A stretch of DNA of 64,000 nt from Roseibacillus persicicus (GTDB lineage: Bacteria; Verrucomicrobiota; Verrucomicrobiia; Verrucomicrobiales; Akkermansiaceae). Where the stretch lies: assembly GCF_014651675.1 (NCBI RefSeq), contig NZ_BMXI01000001.1:437968-501967 (forward strand), given 5' to 3'. The notes below the pieces were generated by a model, which saw only the letters and a program-made list of their open reading frames with translations, was not told the DNA's origin and ran no database searches. The position numbers and the translations under genes are program-made. This document shows, piece by piece, positions 35,240 through 43,328 of this stretch; position 1 is the first letter of the stretch, and the number at the start of each line of letters is the position of its first letter.

Positions 35240-38011
35240 CTAGTCCACTTCGATCCGGATAAACTTCCGCCCACTTTCCAAAGGCACAGACGCGGACATG
35301 AATTCCACATCTCCCTCAACTCCCTGCGAAGATTCAACGAAGCCATCGCCATGCCCCTTCCAAGTGCCGCTGCCTAGCGACGACGACCAGGTAGCCCGCA
35401 CCCGGAGACCGCTACCAACCCGACGGACATAATTTACGGTGAAGAGCTCTCCTTGGGCAGAGAACGCCATCTCAGGTGAATCGGAAGCCATCGGGTCAAG
35501 GACCAACGCCCACTCCTCGAGGTTGGTAAAGTGATCTCCATCAGGATTGCCCATTTCAGACCAATCGACACTTTCCCTCTCACTCCCGAAGCTGGCCTCG
35601 GCCCAGAGTTCGTATGGCGTGGCCGTATCGACAAGCTGTATCGCGTCAATCGCAGTATCGGCGGCATGCCATTGGCGTTGCTTGGAACGGAAACGAATTG
35701 TCACGAGATCGTTTCCGGCAAAGGCAGAAAGCCCAACCCGGGCGGTCGCCCAGTCATCCTCATTGCTGGATTGCTGTTGCCCTGACTTTTTCCATACATC
35801 CAAATGCCACTCAGAACCGGAGTGAACATCCACGGACAAGAAGTCGATGTAGGGGCCAAACATGTGGTAGTCGAAGGTCAGCTCCGGGTGCACCGCTGTG
35901 CTCAAATCGAACCTCCCCTCCACAGAAGCCGACTTGTAGTAGGCTCCATTGGAATGATTTTCGACGTAGAGATACCAGTCGCCATCGGATGAACCACTCG
36001 GCCCCGTATTGGTCGTTGCGGTTCCTCCCGTATGGTGACTCCAATCGATATCATCTTCAGCTGACTGGGCCCACCCTCCCAGGCCATTTTCAAAGCTCTC
36101 GGCATATGGCAAAGTCTGCGGAGGCTCGGCGAAGAGAATATTGTCTACCGCCACATCGGATGCATGCCAAACGCTCTTCTTCGTCCGAAAGCGAACGGTC
36201 ACCTCCGACAGCCCGGCATAGTCCGAAAGATCAACTATGGCTCTATGCCAGGGGTCCTCGCTCATGGCTTGCTGAGCACCCTCTCTAATCCAAACGCCTT
36301 CCACCCATTCGGCCCCGTCATAGACATCCACCGCCAAGTGGTCGATATAAGCCCCACACATATGGTAGTCGAATCTCAGCTCGGCACCCGAAACATCACT
36401 CAAATCAAAACGCTTCTCCAAGAGCGCCTCGTAGTCCGGAGCATTGGCGTTATGCCCCTCCGCATAGAGATACCAGTCCCCTTGAGAAGCACTGCTCGGG
36501 CCACTCCCCGAGGTGCCAGTCGCAAAGACATTTCGTGACCAGTCAAAGTCATCATCCTGGACCTGCTTCCATTCTCCAAAGCCACTCTCGAATCCCTCGT
36601 AGTAGGGAAGCTTGCGTGCTTCTTGAGCTTCGATATCAAAGAGAAAACAACTGATGCTCTGCGCCGCGATATCCACCTGAAAGCCGGTTCCTGACCCAAT
36701 GATGGTTTCACATACTCCCTCGAGGTCTCCCTCCTCAGTCCAGACGGTTTCGTCGATTTCCAAACCGCTCAAAGAAGAGTCCAAGTTGACAGAAACGGAG
36801 GAATGGCCGGCATCCCCTTCATTGATAACCCACAAGACCACCTGATCGTTCTTACGAAACGCCATTGTATGAACACCCGGCATGTCGCTGGCCTCCGAGG
36901 GAAAATAACAACTATCGACCACATGATTCGCGAAATGCTTCATGATGTAATAGGCCCGCATCTTCCGTCCTGTTCCTCCCCATGGACAATAGATGGGGCG
37001 AGTTTCGTTGTTGAGACCCCGAGACCAAATCTCAAAGAAAATCTCCCCCTTCACCCCCGCTTCATACATATGGCAGCGCTCGACATATGCCGCAATGGGA
37101 GTGGTAATTGGACGTTCCACCCCTGAGGTAGGCCCTCCCCCACCATGGCTGCTCTCATCATTGTAAAGCACTTTGCCCAACGCGAGCGCCTTAGCATTGA
37201 TTCCGTGCCAAAGAGAATGATCGCTCGTTCCATAGTTGTGATTGCAAAAGGACCAATACAGGTCCTCCGTGCCCAAGCTGGCAACGTCGTCCAGATACTT
37301 GTTGCCCTGCGCCGTGCTCCAAAACCCCTGATCCGAGATCAGGGGCATGGCAACACCACGGGCATCCAGTTCGCTTTTTAGCTTTGTAATCACACCTGCC
37401 GAAACCGTCGCATTCACAAAAGTGGTCCACTCCTTGGCAACCGACATCATTGCGATGGGAACGCCCTGCTGCTCCATATACTCAACATAGTCCGCCAGAA
37501 AAACACCGTATTTCGCAACCTCAATTGCCTTGGTATTATAGTTGCAGATCCAGTCCGGCAGATTGTTGTCGTTCCCATAACCATCGTAGTCTGAGCGTAA
37601 GGTAGCAAAGAACAGAATATCCGGATTGATCGCCCGTATCTCCCTCATCGTAGTCACCTGCTTTTCATAGAAAGCCCAGTTCTTCACCCCCTCTGCCAGC
37701 TCCTGCTTCTTGTCGTATTGAACCCGGCAAACATTAAAATTGATGTCGCCAAAGCCCCACTTCAGGATCTCCGCTTTGTTTTGGGTATTCTGAATGGCCC
37801 CCGAGCTTCGCTCCATATCCCCACCCATCATGTCAACTTCCTGCCTCAGATCCGAGCTCCTCAGCTCAATGGACTGGGCAACAGAGCCAGATGGAATCAG
37901 CCAGAGAAATAACAGCAATAGGGAACCCAGGCGCCACCGCATGGCTTCGCGGTACCCCGGCACAACGGAGCCCAAAGGCCGCGATGACAGCCGCTTTCCT
38001 CTCTTCTTCAT
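35240..38011 (-). CDS. Secreted GH-A clan (GH30-like) exoenzyme with two MAM domains
   Basis: A 923-residue exported protein. The ATG at 38011 is supported by GGAGG eight bases upstream; the signal peptide is then preceded by a basic 25-residue stretch. Residues 45-480 form a TIM barrel with a beta side domain; likely catalytic Glu in MMSVAKEWTTF and in VLYNDESSHGGG; the barrel region ends AAQSISCFLFDI as in GH30. Two MAM/jellyroll domains follow (485-655, 660-815), both with WHASD/WHAAD motifs. The tail has GNPDGDHFTNLEEW and ends GRKFIRIEVD. Probably cleaves a polysaccharide outside the cell; substrate unknown. Confidence 0.82.
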   Translation of the reverse strand: MKKRGKRLSSRPLGSVVPGYREAMRWRLGSLLLLFLWLIPSGSVAQSIELRSSDLRQEVDMMGGDMERSSGAIQNTQNKAEILKWGFGDINFNVCRVQYDKKQELAEGVKNWAFYEKQVTTMREIRAINPDILFFATLRSDYDGYGNDNNLPDWICNYNTKAIEVAKYGVFLADYVEYMEQQGVPIAMMSVAKEWTTFVNATVSAGVITKLKSELDARGVAMPLISDQGFWSTAQGNKYLDDVASLGTEDLYWSFCNHNYGTSDHSLWHGINAKALALGKVLYNDESSHGGGGPTSGVERPITTPIAAYVERCHMYEAGVKGEIFFEIWSRGLNNETRPIYCPWGGTGRKMRAYYIMKHFANHVVDSCYFPSEASDMPGVHTMAFRKNDQVVLWVINEGDAGHSSVSVNLDSSLSGLEIDETVWTEEGDLEGVCETIIGSGTGFQVDIAAQSISCFLFDIEAQEARKLPYYEGFESGFGEWKQVQDDDFDWSRNVFATGTSGSGPSSASQGDWYLYAEGHNANAPDYEALLEKRFDLSDVSGAELRFDYHMCGAYIDHLAVDVYDGAEWVEGVWIREGAQQAMSEDPWHRAIVDLSDYAGLSEVTVRFRTKKSVWHASDVAVDNILFAEPPQTLPYAESFENGLGGWAQSAEDDIDWSHHTGGTATTNTGPSGSSDGDWYLYVENHSNGAYYKSASVEGRFDLSTAVHPELTFDYHMFGPYIDFLSVDVHSGSEWHLDVWKKSGQQQSSNEDDWATARVGLSAFAGNDLVTIRFRSKQRQWHAADTAIDAIQLVDTATPYELWAEASFGSERESVDWSEMGNPDGDHFTNLEEWALVLDPMASDSPEMAFSAQGELFTVNYVRRVGSGLRVRATWSSSLGSGTWKGHGDGFVESSQGVEGDVEFMSASVPLESGRKFIRIEVD

Positions 38012-38089
38012 CTGCAGGCCCTCCAGCAGTTCACCTGCCAGAAAAAGGACGATAGCCGGTTATTTTCCAAAAACGACTAGAACGTCTTC

Positions 38090-38107
38090 TCGAGCCCTTG
38101 GGCTCGA
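38090..38107. promoter_or_regulatory. Inverted repeat between the two exoenzyme genes
   Basis: TCGAGCCC-TT-GGGCTCGA, a perfect 8-bp repeat 79 bp upstream of 38011 and 74 bp after the stop of the 39665 gene. Operator for the downstream gene or end hairpin for the upstream one; no T-run directly follows. Confidence 0.4.
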
Positions 38108-38180
38108 AGTGTATAGGGCATCCCCCCCGGTCCGTCTGATTACTCAGAAAGAATTTCTCCTTTTTCCAAGAACTTCTCGC

Positions 38181-39665
38181 TCAAGAGTCTCCGGAAAGAA
38201 TTGGAGTCATTGGCTGTGAGTCGTCGCCAAACCCTTCCACTCCCTCCTTAAAGAGGTGAATCTTGTCGAGACGATAGCCTCCAGAACGTCCCATGATGAA
38301 AAAATATTGGTCTCCGGCTTTCAACTCATAGCTCGGCTTGGAGAACTCACCATCAGCGTGGGCAACGGGTCCATAATTGTTATGGGTCGTGCTGTAGGTG
38401 AAGCCGACTCCGCTCTCGAACTGCTCCCGTGTGACGGAGTGGTAGGTCTTGCGCACGCTACCCCAAGGATGAGGATCAATTCCTATCAGGGTCCAGCAGT
38501 CGTTCCATTTGTCTCTCTCGGGAGCGCCTTTGTGCGAATGCTTGAGAGCAAGACGATAGGTTCCGGGAGTAGTGATGCGTAGCTTATATGTCAGCACGCC
38601 ACGGGTCTGGCTGGTGATCGCGTGAATGTAATCAGGCATATAGCGAAGATAACCCTTTCCAGTGTAGCCCTCCTCGGTGGTGTCGAGGACCCAGTCGCCG
38701 GTGGGCTCAACACTCTCAGCCTCGATGACCAGCTTCCCATCAACTTCCTCAAAGATACTTTCAGTGACGGGATAGTTGATTTCAGGAGTGACAGCAGGAG
38801 GTGCGGACGGTGCATCGGAACTGCCTCCATTCGCCGGAATGGGATCGGAACCGAACCAACTGACCAGCTCGGGAATGGAGATTTTCTGGTCCTCACCGCT
38901 CAATCCAATCAACCAGCAAATCATCCCTGAATCCGAGACATCGGGGAGACCCTTGCGCATCCGCTCGTAAACCCACTTGAGATTGGGATCCTCATGATCA
39001 CGCAGCCAATTCCATGGCTCATAGTCCTTGTGCGTCCGCAGTCCGGCATTCTGATCGGGAATTTTGATATAGTTGAGATTCGGAACCAGAGACCGAATAT
39101 CTTCCAGATTACGAAGCCAAGGCCGCGGCCGATAAAAATCATTATATCCACTATGAGAGACCAGGGTAACGTGCTCGCGCGCTCTCTCATCCGCAGCTTT
39201 CAGAGCGCGGTAAATCAGATCAGCGGGTCCAGCTTCAATAATATAGAGAGGATCATCCGCGGTGGACCGATCGATTTCCCGGGTCAGATTTTCTACCGCT
39301 GCAGCTGGGTCCTGGGACACATCAAAGAAGTCTTCCCGATCAAAACCCCAACGAGCCTGACCACCCATCGCTCCCCGCCACATTTCATTCTTCTCCGGTG
39401 GAATCGGCTTGTATTCCATAAAGTTGTTGAAGTCGTAGTGAACGAGATTGTCCTGTAAACCGGCTTTCGCGAGCACCGCGAGAGTGAAGGGGGTGGCTCC
39501 AATGTCATCAGGATCGGCATCGGGATTTCCATCGGCACTGATGGCGATCCGTTCTTCATTCTTCCATGCGCTCTCCTGCGCAGGAAGCGAGTTCGAAAGC
39601 GCAAGGGACGAATAAGTTAGCAAACCAAACAAGAGAGTCCGTTGAGTATTTTTGGGAGAAATCAT
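38181..39665 (-). CDS. Secreted nucleoside-hydrolase-like protein with carbohydrate-binding C-terminus
   Basis: A 494-residue exported protein (signal peptide LFGLLTYSSLALSNSLPAQ). IAISADGNPDADPDDIGATPF resembles the Asp-rich ligand loop (DxDxxxDD) of inosine-uridine nucleoside hydrolase folds, with further motifs LYIIEAGPADLIYRAL and VTLVSHSGYNDFY. The C-terminal 180 residues (VIEAESVEPTGDWVLDT, GTYRLALKHSHKG) resemble a CBM6/malectin-type jellyroll. Homologues sit beside agarase- or carrageenase-like genes, consistent with its neighbour at 35240. It probably handles a cleaved sugar derivative; the reaction is inferred. A palindrome precedes the start. Confidence 0.7.
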   Translation of the reverse strand: MISPKNTQRTLLFGLLTYSSLALSNSLPAQESAWKNEERIAISADGNPDADPDDIGATPFTLAVLAKAGLQDNLVHYDFNNFMEYKPIPPEKNEMWRGAMGGQARWGFDREDFFDVSQDPAAAVENLTREIDRSTADDPLYIIEAGPADLIYRALKAADERAREHVTLVSHSGYNDFYRPRPWLRNLEDIRSLVPNLNYIKIPDQNAGLRTHKDYEPWNWLRDHEDPNLKWVYERMRKGLPDVSDSGMICWLIGLSGEDQKISIPELVSWFGSDPIPANGGSSDAPSAPPAVTPEINYPVTESIFEEVDGKLVIEAESVEPTGDWVLDTTEEGYTGKGYLRYMPDYIHAITSQTRGVLTYKLRITTPGTYRLALKHSHKGAPERDKWNDCWTLIGIDPHPWGSVRKTYHSVTREQFESGVGFTYSTTHNNYGPVAHADGEFSKPSYELKAGDQYFFIMGRSGGYRLDKIHLFKEGVEGFGDDSQPMTPILSGDS

Positions 39666-39674
39666 AGTTGGCGA

Positions 39675-39690
39675 AGTTTAAGGTTAAACT
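39675..39690 (-). promoter_or_regulatory. Perfect palindrome directly before start
   Basis: AGTTTAAGGTTAAACT: two perfect 7-bp arms with centre GG, ending nine bases before the ATG at 39665. Operator or leader hairpin. Confidence 0.5.
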
Positions 39691-39787
39691 GGCACCTTGG
39701 GTGACGTCTCCAGAATGGCCTGATGTGTAAAATTCCTAGAGAATTCAATCCGCCTCGTAGACAAGGGACCCACCAAATTTTCCCAAC

Positions 39788-41023
39788 CTATTTCTGCCGA
39801 TTCTTAGCCTCAATCCATTGGGACATATATTGGGTCGCCTTCATCGTCTGGTGCTGCAGCATTTGACCAATGAAGTTTCTTCTGCGGTGGGACTGCAAGT
39901 TGCGGAGGCAGGATTCGACCTGTTCGAGGACTCTGCGACCAATCTTTTCCCGGTGAAAACGCTGCTCTAACAACTCATACCCGCACGTCTGTCGCAGCTG
40001 CCATTCGCGCTCATCGCGATAGAGTGCGACAACTTGCCTCGCGAACTCTTTCGGTTCTTCGGCTAACGCTCCGGGCCAAGGGAGCGACCCCTGAATTCCT
40101 TCCGCCCCGACCGGCGTGGTCACACTTGGGGTTCCGCAGAGCATCGCCTCGGTGAGCTTCCCTTTCAACCCCGCCCCGAACCGCAGAGGGGCCACACACA
40201 AACGGGCGCGAGCCATCACTGCGCGCGAGTCTTCCGCCCACCCCTTGATTAAAAATCCCTCCCGCGGCTGATGAAGCTGCATGGCTTTCGGCGGTGGATA
40301 GGCTCCGTAGACATGGAGCTCGACCTCGGAAAGTTCCCTACGAATCTTCGGCCAAATCTCGCGCTTCAACCACAAGACCGCATCCCAATTGGGAGCATGG
40401 CGAAAGTTCCCTATCGAGATCAGATGCTCCCGTTCGCTGTAGGCCGGAGTTCTTCCCGTAAATGGTTCCAACAGGAACGGGCACCAGACCAGAAGTTCTT
40501 CCGGAACCTGATAGCTCGAAACCAATAGGTCTCTCTCAAATTCCGAAATCACCAAACTCAAATCACAGCGAAAAATTGCCGCCACCTCCCGTTGGGCTTT
40601 CTCGGTAAAGAGGTCGGCCTCTCGATAGTTTTGACCCTTCTTCACTGCCTCATGACGAGCTTGCCGCAGACTGTGAAAGTCCTCCATGTCGAGGATGCGC
40701 AGAGCGGCGGGACAGGCTTGCTCCACTCGCCAGCCGAACTGTTCCTCCATCATGAAGCGGTCGAACAAGACGGCGGTCGGATTCAACTCGGCAACAAAAG
40801 TATCAAACGAGCTGCAATTCAGCGCAATCTCGGAAGAAGAAATCCCCTCCTCAGTCAAGTCACACTCATGCTCCCCCCGCGCAGCCGGACTGGCAAAATG
40901 AATCTGCCACCCATTGGATTGAAACAAGCGCATCAAGCTCAGCAGATGGCCCCCTGCCGCCGACGAATTCGGCTCCGGCCACACGTAGCCAATGACTAAC
41001 AGGGTGCGCGCGGTGTTGTTCAT
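39788..41023 (-). CDS. GT4-type glycosyltransferase
   Basis: A 411-residue cytoplasmic GT-B enzyme. The N-terminal Rossmann half begins LLVIGYVWPEPNSSAAGGHLLSL. The C-terminal half has HLISIGNFRHAPNWDAV, VELHVYGAYPP, and the nucleotide-sugar site APLRFGAGLKGKLTEAMLCGTPSVTTPVGAEGI with the glutamate-containing GT4 motif. It transfers a sugar from an activated donor, likely in surface polysaccharide synthesis. It stands alone, with no other glycan synthesis genes adjoining. The C-terminal 60 residues are basic and not part of the fold. Confidence 0.88.
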   Translation of the reverse strand: MNNTARTLLVIGYVWPEPNSSAAGGHLLSLMRLFQSNGWQIHFASPAARGEHECDLTEEGISSSEIALNCSSFDTFVAELNPTAVLFDRFMMEEQFGWRVEQACPAALRILDMEDFHSLRQARHEAVKKGQNYREADLFTEKAQREVAAIFRCDLSLVISEFERDLLVSSYQVPEELLVWCPFLLEPFTGRTPAYSEREHLISIGNFRHAPNWDAVLWLKREIWPKIRRELSEVELHVYGAYPPPKAMQLHQPREGFLIKGWAEDSRAVMARARLCVAPLRFGAGLKGKLTEAMLCGTPSVTTPVGAEGIQGSLPWPGALAEEPKEFARQVVALYRDEREWQLRQTCGYELLEQRFHREKIGRRVLEQVESCLRNLQSHRRRNFIGQMLQHQTMKATQYMSQWIEAKNRQK

Positions 41024-41154
41024 TTCGAGAAATCAAAGGCGGAAGCCTCATCAAAAGACAGCCAAAACTGAAATTGGAGAACCTTTTACCCCTCGGAAGA
41101 TTATTTACCACCATTGCATTGTTTATTGGAAACAGGAACTCTCGTTGGCCTCCT

Positions 41155-42060
41155 TCATTTCTCGAGCACCAATCCCCCTACCGCTCCCGGGTTGGACTGG
41201 CTCCAAATCTTGGGAGACTGCCCATATCGTTTTTTGAAGTCGCGGCTGAATTGGGAAGAACTTTGATAGCCGACTTCTTGGGCAGCTTCGTTCACAGTCA
41301 TCCCCTGGGCGATCCTCATGGCGGCCTTGTTCAGTCGCATGGACTTCACAAACTGAATGGGCGACATCGCGGTAGCCTGTTTGAATTTGCGGTGAAAAAC
41401 AGCCCGGCTCATTCCCGCCCGCGCCGCCAACTCTTCAATCGTGACCACTTCGCTCAGGCGAGACGACAAGTGGTGAATGGCTCGCCCGACCTCATTCCCG
41501 ACCCCAAAGGAATGCCTCAGAGACTCCCCCGCCTCTCCCTTTAGAATTGCATAGTAGAGCTCACGAAGACGTCCCTCCCCCAGCACCGAAGCCTCCTCTT
41601 GCTTTCCCTCCAACTCCAGTAATCGAAGTAGAGCATCGGTAAATTTTTCGTCCCAAGACGCCAGCGCCAACCCTGGAGGCTGGGAGCCAACCTGACTACC
41701 TCGGCGACCATCAGATACACTCCCCATCGCAATGGTGAGCTCGGTCAGGACTCGCGTATTAAGAGAGAGATAAACTCCTAACAGAGGATTCTTCGGTGAG
41801 GCCTCCGGCGCTCCCGCCTCAACCGGCATCGACAGGGTGCAGCAGAAATACTTCTGTTGGTCATAGCGATAACGTTGACTGTCCACGATAGCCTCTTTGG
41901 AACCACTCACGATGGCAACCACACACGGCTCATACACTGCCGGGGCGCAATGAAGCGGAGTAGTCAGCCGAAAGAGTTGCACCCCCTCGACCCCTGTTTC
42001 GACGAATCCGTCGGCGCTGGTTCTCCTCGCAACGATTTCTCGAATTCGCTCTTTGCTCAT
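41155..42060 (-). CDS. AraC-family regulator (AraC_N, YqhC-like)
   Basis: A 301-residue cytoplasmic regulator. Residues 15-150 match the AraC N-terminal domain of YqhC-like regulators (PCVVAIVSGSKEAIVDSQRYRYDQQKYFCCTLSMPVEA). Residues 195-290 have the HTH pair VVTIEELAARAGMSRAVFHRKFKQATAMSPIQFVKSMRL and VNEAAQEVGYQSSSQFSRDFKKRYG. It is divergent from an SDR gene at 42230, the common arrangement in which this regulator type controls an aldehyde or ketone reductase. Confidence 0.9.
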   Translation of the reverse strand: MSKERIREIVARRTSADGFVETGVEGVQLFRLTTPLHCAPAVYEPCVVAIVSGSKEAIVDSQRYRYDQQKYFCCTLSMPVEAGAPEASPKNPLLGVYLSLNTRVLTELTIAMGSVSDGRRGSQVGSQPPGLALASWDEKFTDALLRLLELEGKQEEASVLGEGRLRELYYAILKGEAGESLRHSFGVGNEVGRAIHHLSSRLSEVVTIEELAARAGMSRAVFHRKFKQATAMSPIQFVKSMRLNKAAMRIAQGMTVNEAAQEVGYQSSSQFSRDFKKRYGQSPKIWSQSNPGAVGGLVLEK

Positions 42061-42229
42061 GGAACCAGACTATCACAACGAAGGCGAAAAGTAACCCCAT
42101 CGATACAAATGGGCATGTTTTCGAAACAAACACCCCTAGTTCCCTCCCTTGTCGAGAGCTATGATACATCTCAACAAAAAAGAGACGGACTTCCGATTCG
42201 AGGACCTCCCTCTCTCGACAACACGACCA

Positions 42230-43186
42230 ATGAAAACCAAAAAACCAAAACAACAGTTTGGACCCAAAGGGTGGACCCCCGACCAATTGGACTCCCTTTC
42301 CGGAAAAACCTACCTCATTACCGGTGCCAATTCAGGGGCAGGATTCGAGGCCACTCGCGTTCTTTTGTCGAAAGGCGCGGAGGTCGTAATGCTCAACCGC
42401 AATGCGAAAAAATCCGCCGCCGCCATCGCGACCTTGCAACAAGAATTCGGCAAAGAGGCTCAGGTGAAGTTTCTCCATTTGGATCTCGCCAGCTTGGATT
42501 CAGTGCGGGAAACCGCCGCTCGAGTCTTGGAAAGTATTCCCCGCATCGACGCCCTCATTTGCAACGCCGCCATCGCCCAGGTCGCCAAGCAAGAGCTCAC
42601 CGTGGACGGGTTCGAAAGTCAACTGGGGGTCAATCACTTCGGCCACTTTCTCCTGACCGGATTGCTCTTCACTCGTATTGAACAGTCGAAGGGGCGCATC
42701 GTGGTGGTGGGCAGCAACGGCTATCGAATGGGTCTCAAACGAATTCAATTCGAAGATCTCAATTTTGACCAAAACTACACCGCCTGGAATTCCTACGCCC
42801 AGAGTAAACTTGCCCAAATGATGTTCGCCTACGAACTGCAACGCCGCGTCCAGGCAACGGGAAAAGAGGTTATCGTCCAAGTCTGCCATCCCGGCGCCTC
42901 CCGAACCAATCTCCTGAATGATACCGCCAGCCCATTGAACAAGTTGGTCTGGTCCCTACTCTCCCCGATCATTGCCCAGTCTGCGGAGAAAGGCTCATGG
43001 CCCGAAGTGCTCTGTGCGACCGAACAAGCGGTTGAACCTGAAAGCTACTACGGACCCACCAAACGAGCCCAGATGGTCGGCCCCGTCGACAAATGCCCTC
43101 TCGACCCTCTGGCCCTCGACCGGGAAGCAGCCAGCCGTCTTTGGAACATCTCCGAAGAAAAAACATCGCTGAGTTGGACTCCCTAG
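42230..43186 (+). CDS. Short-chain dehydrogenase/reductase
   Basis: A 318-residue SDR. Start at MKTKKPKQQFGPKGW rather than 42149, since the first 27 residues of the longer frame are not family-like. The cofactor motif is TYLITGANSGAGFEATRVL; NAG-like ICNAAIA; catalytic Ser in VVVGSNGYRMG and YAQSK. The longer form of the family (retinol-dehydrogenase-like) is consistent with the C-terminal extension. Reduces or oxidises a carbonyl/alcohol with NAD(P)H. Divergent from the YqhC-like regulator. Confidence 0.9.
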   Translation: MKTKKPKQQFGPKGWTPDQLDSLSGKTYLITGANSGAGFEATRVLLSKGAEVVMLNRNAKKSAAAIATLQQEFGKEAQVKFLHLDLASLDSVRETAARVLESIPRIDALICNAAIAQVAKQELTVDGFESQLGVNHFGHFLLTGLLFTRIEQSKGRIVVVGSNGYRMGLKRIQFEDLNFDQNYTAWNSYAQSKLAQMMFAYELQRRVQATGKEVIVQVCHPGASRTNLLNDTASPLNKLVWSLLSPIIAQSAEKGSWPEVLCATEQAVEPESYYGPTKRAQMVGPVDKCPLDPLALDREAASRLWNISEEKTSLSWTP

Positions 43187-43328
43187 TCGACCCCGTAGCG
43201 GTGTCGAACCAGCTCACCCTTGCTGGCTGCTGGAATTTGACGAAAGGAACGATGGTGAAAAACCGAAGGGACACTTAGGATGCGCCCTACACTGATTAGC
43301 CTTCCTCTCACCGCGTCCTAGCCATCAG

